In this document: one piece after another, positions 56,267-64,000 of the stretch | How the letters are laid out: each line of letters begins with the position of its first letter | Position numbering within the stretch: position 1 is the stretch's first letter | Source of the DNA: Paraspadella gotoi | Lineage: Eukaryota > Chaetognatha | NCBI GenBank assembly: GCA_051294375.1 | Contig: CM119265.1 | Span: 9,930,339-9,994,338, forward strand | DNA length: 64,000 bases | Reading direction: 5' to 3' | Program-made: the position numbers and the translations under genes | Notes under the pieces: model-generated | What the model saw: only the letters and a program-made list of their open reading frames with translations | Database searches by the model: none | Told to the model about the DNA's origin: nothing

Positions 56267-57459
56267 TAAGGGGTGAACTTAGGTAATATTTTGCCTGATT
56301 AACTGAGCAAAGTGTTACTGAAATTGCCTAGGTAAAGAAATGATTTTTCTTAATTAAGATAGGCAATTTCTGAATCAAATTATTTTGCTTATATTTATTT
56401 TTAAAGATAAATAAAAGAATATATTTTCTTTTATTGTTTTAATTTTGTTATAAACTATATTTTCAATTTGTTATTACTATATTTTAAGCCCAAAAATACT
56501 TTTCCCAGATGGCATGAAATATGAGTATCAGCATTAAGTATGTAAACTACTTGGCTACTACCAGACCCAGAACCAATAAAATTATTAAAGAAGATTAGTT
56601 CATTGATAAATAAAAAAATTAACAGATAATAAAGAAATTAGTAATAAGGATGAATACATTTAAAAAGATTTTCAATGTAACGTATTCAGTTGTATCTTGA
56701 TATGATTGACATCAAAGATGATGTAAAAATGTACACAAGACTCAAGTCACCCAAAAATCTTTTGTATCTTATTTAGAATGTCAAAGCTCATTAGAATTCT
56801 TTGCAGAATATGATTCAATACCTCCCTAGCTGATTTTATTAAAAAATTCGAGCTCGATATTGAAAGTAAATATGATATGATTTTCAAATAAAAAAAATCT
56901 AAAAAAATTATCTTCCATTTTTTATCATTAAAAAAAGATTTTAACTCAAAGTAAAAAATGACATTCTTAAACATACTGAAAAATGTTTATCTTAATTAAA
57001 AACAACTATATAATAGACTCCAACCCCTGTCACCAAACACCAAATACCAAACACCAAACATATTTTTAGCTATTATTTTTTTTTAATAAAATTATTTTAT
57101 CTTTCATTAAAAATATTTGGGCTAAAACTAATTGAATTTCAATGTTGAGCAAATTAAAGTTTTATATTTGATAAAGATTTTGTTTAAAATTTTTTTTTAA
57201 TTTTATATGAAAATTTGCAAAATTACTTGTTTCACTATCTTATATTTTTATATTTTATGAATGTTTTACTATTTAACTATATTATTTAATTATATATATA
57301 TTACTTTTTTGAAAATATTATTTGCTTATTATATTCTAATAACTCATTTTGGGAGGGGGAGGTCAGTGTTGTCTCTGGAAATAGAGGGAGCATCTATACA
57401 ACACAAGGTTAGAATATAATAGAATTTAAGAAAAAATCTTTGCCTAAGTTCACCCTTTA
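56267..57459. mobile_element. hAT-like non-autonomous element in the 3' flank of LECT2-like gene A
   Basis: A perfect 8 bp duplication, ACAGATAT, lies at 56259-56266 and 57460-57467. The ends are inverted: TAAGGGGTGAACTTAGG on the left and, reversed, TAAAGGGTGAACTTAGG on the right (one mismatch in 17). Eight base duplications and short TIRs are typical of hAT transposons. The 1193 bp interior is AT-rich and shows no transposase. It holds the 225 bp repeat also found at 40036-40262. Confidence 0.85.
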
Positions 57460-57470
57460 ACAGATATACT

Positions 57471-58703
57471 TTATTCGCATCCTCGAAGGTTCAACTTTCT
57501 TGTGGGATCGATGCTGGAATCTATGGCCGTTTGAACGTGAACATGATTCGTGATTCCAGGATAGGCCAATTGCATGTCCAAGCTTTTGCCAATCTTTTCA
57601 CCTATAAAGGCGAAAGGTTTCTTTTTTAAATATCAACATTATTAAAAAACATTTTAATGACTTTAGCAGAATAACTTTTTGAAAAAAACATCTTATGATT
57701 ATAACCTGCGCTAATCTTATTATTTCTGTTGAACGGAATCGGATTTACGTAAAACATTTTGAAACAATCCGCTGAATGGAGTAGAAAATGATATCGGTGA
57801 TTATCTTTATTCGTCATAAAAAATTAGCCACTATCTCACACCATAAAGAGTTCTTTTTTCCACAGTCACTTCATTTTCAGAATAACCTTTTACTCCGTTT
57901 TACAATAAATTAAAACAATTGTAAATTGTAAATTATACATTCTCAGAATGACCGAACAATATTACTTAATTACTCACATGCACGTTCTGTTCGAGTTTTG
58001 CAAAAAACAAGGCCTTTGTTGATTGTTCTCTGTCCGCTGTTCATAAATTAATTCAGAATTTATCAAACACTTGTAGTTGACACTTTAAAATACATCACAG
58101 TACAAAGTTAAATTTTCTAGATTTTTCAACTTACGTTGATGGACTAGCATACGGTGAACTGAAAAATTAAACAAATTTGATTGAAAGTATTTAAAAGAAG
58201 AAAAACAGTGTATCCCCCCTTACCTATATCTGAGAATGTAGCCATCGAAAGGTGCGTAAATATCTTTATCTGCTGTCCCGTCTAAAAAAAAAAGAAAAAA
58301 ATGCCATTTCAAATATCTTTTTATTAATTATGAATGAGATTATTATTATTTTGTTTTTACTGTGGGCAAGTGCATATGAATAAATGTTTTTTTTTTTTTT
58401 TTTTGGTTGTAAACAGTCTTAAAAGTCTCACCAGATCCACATTTTACGTCTACGCCACGATGAAAACGATTCCCCCTAAATATGTGAGTTAAAATCGAAA
58501 CGGTTTAGAAGTTTCTACGCAGAGATAATATAAGTTTAAAATTTAAATTTTTTTTAATGATCTATTGTATACCTTGGAGCCCCGAAATATCCTTGCCCGT
58601 GTCTGTCAGAGCCTCTGATGCTTGGAGCATTACAAATGCAGTGAATGCCGTAAGCAGACGTCAGAAAGAACAGCAACAATATTCCAGTAATTTGAGACTT
58701 CAT
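57471..58703 (-). CDS. LECT2-like secreted protein, gene A (seven exons)
   Basis: The family is leukocyte cell-derived chemotaxin 2, a secreted zinc-binding protein with the M23 peptidase fold, generally regarded as non-proteolytic. Minus-strand exons are 58703-58573, 58475-58432, 58281-58224, 58158-58135, 58036-57978, 57771-57706 and 57601-57471. All borders are GT-AG and the sum is 170 residues. Residues 1-19 form a signal peptide. Zinc ligands are preserved: His49 and Asp53 in HRGVDVKC, and NHVHVQ with His149. Other family marks are YAPFDGY (67-73), INKGLVF, DCFKMFYV and YPGI. Compared with known LECT2 the CDRHGC loop reads SDRHGQ, and the cysteine after HVHxx is Ala153, so two of the three usual disulfides seem lost. 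Exon 4 is only 24 bp. A transposon lies three bases past the stop. It is the tandem neighbour of gene B. Confidence 0.92.
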
Positions 58704-59064
58704 CGTCGTAGTCAACTTTTTTTTGAGTGACTAAAATATAATGTTACATTTACAAAGCACAGCATGTAAGATTACGCGAGAGAGGAAATTATTAAAAATT
58801 TCCCGAGTAAAAAAAGTTTCAGGCAAGACAATTTGAGATCTCGCCCTTATTTTTTGAAAAAAAAGAAAAGATAAATTAAAATGAAATTTTGTGTGTGGGT
58901 AGTAAATGAGATTAAGCTGGATATAAGTTTTTGATGGAATCGTAAGAGTGGAAAAGAATTTAAAACAAAACCAAAAGACACATTTATGTTAATTTTTAAA
59001 AGTTTCTCTCTATCTCTCTCTGATTGATTGATTGATTGCTTGATTGATTGACCAAATTTTGCTG
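58704..59064. other. Intergenic, with a repeat fragment
   Basis: 58876-58970 carries GAAATTTTGTGTGTGGGTAG and GATGGAATCGTAAGAGTGG, a fragment of the 120 bp unit at 20.7 kb. A (TTGA)n run follows at 59022-59050. The promoter of gene A should lie here; no TATA box is obvious. Confidence 0.5.
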
Positions 59065-59280
59065 TTGAGCAAATTATGTCAGTTGACAAAATTATGCCGG
59101 TTGACCAAATTATGCCAGTTGACCAAATTATGCCAGTTGACCAAATTATGCCAGTTGACCAAATTATGCCAGTTGACCAAATTATGCCAGTTGATCAAAT
59201 TATGCCAGATGACCAAATTATATCAATTGACCAAATTATGCAAGTTGATTAAATTATGAAAGTTGACCAAATTATGCAAG
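59065..59280. repeat. 18 bp minisatellite between the LECT2-like genes
   Basis: Twelve units of CAGTTGACCAAATTATGC with few changes, all 18 bp. The unit length is a multiple of three, so one frame stays open (KLCQLT repeats). There is no start context or splice support, so I treat it as non-coding. Confidence 0.95.
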
Positions 59281-59595
59281 TTGGTATTAGCACAGCTACT
59301 GGTAATGGTTGATAGATCAATTGGTTTATAGTTGTTATATATTTGTTATAATCACAAATTGAGAGTTAGAAAAATTACCATGATTTATCATCGGATTAGC
59401 TTATTACCGCTTAATTATCGTAGGCAGGTCCAACATTGTTTGCTCAAACTTGTTTTTAAACAATTGGAATGATTATTCGAAGAGGGAAATAATTACATTA
59501 ATATAGAGTTTTTAAAAGTAAGCCTTAAAATTTAGTAGCGTTATACATTTTAACAACAAAAAACACATTTTTATATCACCGACACCATCACGAAG

Positions 59596-61002
59596 CTAAA
59601 TAAAATGATAATATTCATGTCGAGAGTCATTATCGACTACAGTCTTTCGTTTGATTGCGCTTTTTTCTTTCGCTTTTTCGGCGTCGACTTCAGTTCTACT
59701 CTTTTTCGGTTCTCTCAAGCAAACTTTGAAATCCAAATCTTTGGTCAAATCAAGTCGTGGTTTTGTGCAAGTTTGAACGTGAATGTGATTCGTGATTCCG
59801 GGATAAGTCTTGTTCAGGTCTAGACTCACGCCGATCTTTTCCCCTGCAGAATTTTTTTTAATCTCAGCTTTTGTTGAGTTTTTTTAATTTGACAAAATCA
59901 GTGTAGGTCAATTCGCCTGCTTTTATCTTTTTTCCCTTTTCGGCAATGCTGACCACGTAAAACATGTTGAAACAGTCTCGTCCTGTGAAAGATAATATGT
60001 TTGATGAAAATCTACAAACACAAACACAAAGACTTAGTTTAATAAAAAGCAGTGTCTAACCTGGAAGTTCTTCAGTCGCTTTGGAAAAAACCAAGCCCTT
60101 GTTGATTAATTTTCTAGATGGTCGTTTCATTACTTCGGCGTTGCTATATGGTATACTGAAATGTTTTTATTAATTAATTTTTGTTTTCATTTTTGTCTTA
60201 TTTAATCAAATTTTAATAATTTTTTATTGTGTAAAGACTTTTGATTTCGTTGTTTTGGCAACGAATTGTATTTAAAGCAGACATGTTTCAATTTCAACCT
60301 TTAATTAATTTATTCATTATTACCATTTTTATTTTAGTTTAATTTTTAAGTTTTCCAATTTATTTTTCTCTTCCTTTATTATTGTTGTACATTGTCAAAT
60401 GTAAAGATTTTTCTCTCTCTCTCTCCCATTCTCTCTCAATTTCAAATTTCACCAAACTCACTCCTCCCCTGTCCTTACCTTCACTTGTCCTCATATCTGA
60501 CCACTGTCCTTTACTCAATTCTTTGTTGGAAACTCTCCCTATCTCTCTCTCTCTCTCTCAAACTTAATGTTAAAGAGAAAAACTTGTTAATTTTTCAAAC
60601 AATGATGAAGACTCTAAACTGCTAAAACAAATCCAATTGTTTTTCTCATAATAATTTTTTATAATTTTGGCACCTAACTCTGACGAAGTACCCGTCGAAA
60701 GGAGCATAAACGTCACCCGGTTTGCCTAAAATAATAAATAAATAACAAACAATGATAAATGATGAAAAAATGGAGAATAGTTTTGTCTATTCTATTTTAT
60801 ATATATATATAAAAAAAACAAGTTCACCAGGGGCTGGACCACATTTGACGTCGACCCCGAGATGTTTACGAGTTCCCCTCGGCGCTCCGAAAGACCCGTT
60901 TCCCCATTTGTCAATTGTTCTCAAACTGGGGTCATTGCAGATGCAGGAGATGCAGGCCGCTATGGCTATCAGCGTTGACAGAAACACAATTTTTGTCCAC
61001 AT
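59596..61002 (-). CDS. LECT2-like secreted protein, gene B (five exons)
   Basis: Paralogue of gene A in the same orientation. Minus-strand exons are 61002-60828, 60725-60674, 60155-60061, 59982-59917 and 59843-59596, coding for 211 residues. The signal peptide spans about residues 1-19. Ligands are His47 and Asp51 in HLGVDVKC, and NHIHVQTC with His151 and Cys155. YAPFDGY (65-71), INKGLVF, DCFNMFYV and KTYPGI are conserved. Introns 1 and 3 of A are at matching places, but A has two extra introns. Intron 4 starts with GC instead of GT (CAG|gcgaat), whereas A has GT at that site. Vertebrate LECT2 has about 150 residues; here a Lys/Arg/Glu-rich tail of about 38 residues follows the domain. The CDRHGC loop cysteines are missing. 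Confidence 0.92.
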
Positions 61003-61931
61003 TTTTGAATTGTGAAACTTATAAGTATCGGATAAAAAAATAAAATAAAAATTTATTATTTATTATTTATTTATTTGTTTTGCTTGTCATGGTTTGTTGT
61101 TTCGAATCAGTTTTTCTTTGAAGTATTTGAAGTTTTTTGGGGTTGATTGATTTGCTACCAGTATGATTACTTTTTTTCTTTTTCTTAAAACATCGAGAAT
61201 TTTTTAGATATATTTTCGCAGTTTAAAAACCCCCAGAAAAGAGAAAAAATCCGATCTTAATAGCTAATCAGTTCGCCATTCGGAATTTCAAATTAGGTAA
61301 TTAGGTAAAAAATAGGCAGAGAGAGAGAGTATAATGCAAATTGTTTGGAGACAGGATAAAAGTAGTAATCCAAAGCCTCAATTTTTATAGAAACTGCTGC
61401 CAACGCCGCAGCTGCCGATGCTTTGATATTTATTGTTACTAATATTTTCATTTATTGTTGATACCTTTCTTTACCGCCACACCTTTTAATGTATAAAATA
61501 AAATAAAATAAAATTATTGACTTGCTTGACTGGTTTTTTTTTCTTTTTCTGACAAATCTGGTTTTCCATTAAATTCCCTTCGAGCAACTTTGTTTTAAAA
61601 TATCTTTCTTCCGATTTTCAGAAACAAGTTTGAAATGTCATCCGCTCGATTGTCTCTTGTTTTTGTCCCAACCCTTTCGATCCTTATTCGTTATCGATCG
61701 AGCGAACATCGACTTTTTTTTTAAAAAGTCGGATATCGTGAGTAGAATCAGCAATTCGGTATTTTGGTTGCGTCGCTTTTGAATCGGACCAAAATTGCGA
61801 ATATAAATAAATAAATAATGAATTAAAACTCATTTTGTAATTTTATTGTCGTACAAGTTATTAATTTATTTCCGTACGCAGCTAATCTAATCTACTTGGC
61901 AAACGAATCTCACTTTCCGTGTTCCGTCGCA
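61003..61931. other. Intergenic region between divergent genes
   Basis: AT-rich. It must contain the promoter of gene B (minus) and of the small peptide gene (plus), which point away from each other across about 930 bp. No clear core element was identified; ATAAAATAAAATAAAAT at 61493-61515 is a short repeat. Confidence 0.4.
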
Positions 61932-62294
61932 ATGATTTCGATCAAATATGGCGCGGTCGCAATGGCGATCCTCATCATCTTCATGGTCCACGTCAACCGC
62001 GGGGACGACGATGTCGCGGCTAAATTAGATTTGGTGGAGAGAGTCGAGGCTGCGCTGAAAGTGAGGCGAACTTTGAAGAAGATCAACGCGGGTAAGTCTC
62101 GTCTTTGCGGTTGAAATTCAAGCGATTATATTATTCATTTATTGTGTTATAAACATCTTTGGTAAGTTTAGTTAAATCCTAGGTTTTAAATAATTTTTTT
62201 TTCCTCGATAGAACTGAACGCAAATGCGGAAACTATTCGTAACAAGAGACATGTCGTCAAGAATTCCTCGCGCCGATTCATCAAATTAAACTGA
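61932..62294 (+). CDS. Small secreted peptide precursor, 80 residues, two exons
   Basis: Exon 1 is 61932-62091 and exon 2 is 62212-62294, joined across a 120 bp intron with gtaagt and cgatag borders, phase 1. The product starts MISIKYGAVAMAILIIFMVH, a clear signal peptide (about 1-22). An acidic, helix-prone segment follows (DDDVAAKLDLVERVEAALKV), then a basic tail with RR at 45-46, KK at 49-50, NKR at 64-66 and RR at 74-75. It has no cysteine. The layout (signal, acidic spacer, basic cleavage sites, short C-terminal basic peptide HVVKNSSRRFIKLN) fits a prohormone or antimicrobial precursor, but I recognise no family. The intron boundary and in-frame stop agree well. AATAAA lies about 205 bp after the stop. 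Confidence 0.65.
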
Positions 62295-62302
62295 ATTTGG
62301 GG

Positions 62303-62487
62303 TTAATTTTACTTTCGCCGACCGTGGTTAGGGGGGGGGGGTTAGGGTTAAGGGTGGTTTAAGAGTGGTTTTGGGTTTGGGGTGGTTAGGTAATATTTTC
62401 TTTTAATTTTTGTTTTAAAAATAATTATTTTTAAAAGATTTTTCAAAAGACGCTAAAACCCTGGGTGGGGCGAAAGTAAAATTTTAA
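62303..62487. mobile_element. MITE of the CTTTCGCCGACC family, copy 2
   Basis: Starts TTTTACTTTCGCCGACC and ends, reversed, TTTTACTTTCGCCCCACC. TTAA lies at both outer borders. Its right end matches the left end of the copy at 23136-23264, so the two lie in opposite directions. The interior carries GGTTAGGG-like repeats. Confidence 0.75.
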
Positions 62488-62498
62488 CCGGATTTTGA

Positions 62499-62504
62499 AA
62501 TAAA
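62499..62504 (+). terminator. Polyadenylation signal AATAAA
   Basis: First canonical signal after the small peptide stop codon, located just beyond the MITE. If used, the MITE is part of the 3' UTR. Confidence 0.5.
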
Positions 62505-62984
62505 ATTTACTGACATTTTTATTACTTTGTAACGTATAATAATCGTAAATGTTTGGGAAATGTAACAGTAGCCATTGAACAAATGGTGAAAAATGTTTTA
62601 TGAGATTTATTTGTCATCGTAAATAAGTTGGATATTCACATATTCATGAAAAAAAAAATCAAGTTATGTATTTATATAACAAGAGCAATTCGTATAGAAA
62701 CAGACGAATTTGCTTTACTCTAGGAAATCTCTGTAGGAAAAAAACTTGGAAATGTTTAACTTAGATGTGTAATGGTAGCCGAGTTGTTTAACTTATATCC
62801 GATTTTTTAAAGAAGCACTTCACTTGTGTGACTTATTGTAATAAAAGCAATAAGAGACAGACATAGAGGGAGAGAGACTGAAAGAATGAGACTCATAATT
62901 AAGGAAAATCGATCTCCATTTAATTTCCTGTTCGAAATTAAAACACCTTCTATATAAAATAAGTTTTTAATGTTTCATTTCACT

Positions 62985-63168
62985 TCAGACGTTAAAAAAG
63001 AATCATGGAATACATTTGACGATTCTCATTCGAATTTGACAATATATTTATGCGATACTTCCAGAAATCCAATATCCGACCGAATTGGGCACAAAATTTT
63101 AATTTCGAATTCAAAAGTCGTAAAATTAAATCCATCGCAAACTCTCGTCTTCTCCATCTTTCTTTTTT
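62985..63168 (+). CDS. Weak exon-like segment
   Basis: A good acceptor (tttcacttcag) opens a frame of 60 residues beginning DVKKESWNTFDDSHSN and ending in a stop after VFSIFLF. No matching upstream exon was found. The opposite strand also has an open stretch, so this may be chance. Confidence 0.2.
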
Positions 63169-63281
63169 AAATGTTGATGTAGTAACTCTTCATCTACATC
63201 TTTTTCTCCAGCATCATCTTCTTGGCATCCGAAACTCCTCCGGCGTCTAGTACAAAATCTCTGTCACTCGAAGTCAGAAGC

Positions 63282-63469
63282 TCAGTTATCATCTTCACTC
63301 TCACTGACAGGCGCGCAGCGGGAGCGGCTTCTGATGCAGCGGGAAATGACGGCAGCGGCGGCAGCATCTCGCTTTTCACGACTACATTCCATCACCTCAA
63401 ATTTTCTGACGTTTTTGAGTTTCTTCTTCCTCCTCAACTCCTTCTCCTCCTCTCCCAGCCTTTTTTTCC
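63282..63469 (-). CDS. Possible last exon of a minus-strand gene
   Basis: After an acceptor-like tgacgtcag, the minus strand is open for 61 codons. The frame is very basic at first (GEEEKELRRKKKLK), then contains ISRCIRSRSR, and ends SESEDDN before TGA. GC content is higher than the surroundings. Other frames over the same bases are also open, so the call is uncertain and no upstream exon is seen in the window. Confidence 0.25.
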
Positions 63470-63484
63470 TGACGTCAAGTAGTG

Positions 63485-64000
63485 GGAATAATTTTAGGTG
63501 TTTTTTTTTTGTAATTAAGTTCAGGTGTTGGAATTTCCTACATTTTTTTACAACAAGATCGATTTTGCATTTCAGATTTGTGAGTGCAAAGAATAACCAA
63601 AGTATCTTTTCAGTTTTAGAGATACTATTTAGTTAACAAAGAATATTTTACTTTTAATAACCTTCTTGCATAGTTAAAAGTTAAAAAGAAATAAAAAATA
63701 TAAAAAAGAAGGACGGACCTTAAAAAAAAAAGAAAGAAAATCCGTGAATTTTTCCCTTGTGATTCATTAGTGAAACCTCGTGAGTCTCCTTCGCAAGGAT
63801 TAGAAAAAGAATCATCGAAAAAGAACGAAATATTATAATTAAACTTGTTTTAAAACTTTGAACTTTTTATCCGTTTGTTTTTTCTTTTGCTACGCTAAGC
63901 TATTGTTTAGACTCTTTACTTTATCCTAACTATATGCAAATTACGTTTTTAAATTGAGAGAAAGAGAAAGACTCCTATTATCTAAACCTTTAGGGTTTTA
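63485..64000. other. AT-rich end of the window
   Basis: No gene or repeat border recognised. Confidence 0.5.

Noticed and set aside
59044-59259. KLCQLT repeat protein
   Set aside because: An 18 bp minisatellite keeps one frame open. There is no ATG in good context, no signal, and no splice site.
61896-61931. Longer N-terminus for the small peptide precursor
   Set aside because: The upstream extension starts at TTG. The first ATG at 61932 gives a proper signal peptide at the N-terminus.

Overview
The window is nuclear DNA of an invertebrate animal. Coding exons are short, sit on both strands, and are separated by AT-rich introns with GT-AG borders and AATAAA signals. The recognisable products are a lysosomal-type GH29 alpha-L-fucosidase and two LECT2-like secreted proteins, which are animal families. 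DNA transposons, tRNA-derived SINE fragments and retroelement remnants are common. The phylum cannot be fixed from the sequence. The most conspicuous trait is a very high density of (GA)n/(CT)n tracts, together with (GTC)n, (GATA)n, (GAAA)n and many minisatellites. Eleven assembly gaps (N runs) are present, and several segments next to them look like noisy, indel-rich gap fill.

Layout. 0.9-6.5 kb: a six-exon alpha-L-fucosidase gene on the minus strand (463 residues, complete), with a dead Tc1/mariner copy in intron 4. 6.5-23 kb: no supported gene; microsatellites, a 20-22 bp minisatellite split by a transposon, and dispersed repeats. 23.1-25 kb: two palindromic elements, then a two-exon gene for an unrecognised 163-residue protein whose intron holds a SINE. 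25-33 kb: a possible LTR, a MITE, degenerate TTAGGG-like DNA and a 1 kb tandem duplication. 33.4-37.1 kb: a large inverted array of about 400 bp GTC-rich units around a non-LTR retrotransposon fragment. 37-56 kb: simple repeats, a reverse transcriptase remnant, a composite inverted repeat with an internal minisatellite, the largest gaps, and one alanine-rich ORF running into a gap. 56.2-61 kb: a hAT-like element directly abutting the first of two tandem LECT2-like genes, both on the minus strand. 61.9-62.3 kb: a small two-exon gene for an 80-residue secreted, possibly dibasic-processed peptide, followed within 10 bp by a MITE. 63-63.5 kb: weak exon-like segments.

The exon structures were read directly: splice sites, phases and total lengths close exactly for the fucosidase, both LECT2-like genes, the 163-residue protein and the peptide precursor. 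No operon or shared pathway links these genes. The LECT2 pair is a local tandem duplication. The most interesting observations are transposons inserted just after stop codons, a Mutator-like family of miniature elements with 9 bp target duplications, the LECT2 pair with changed introns and cysteines, the novel peptide precursor, and the inverted repeat arrays.
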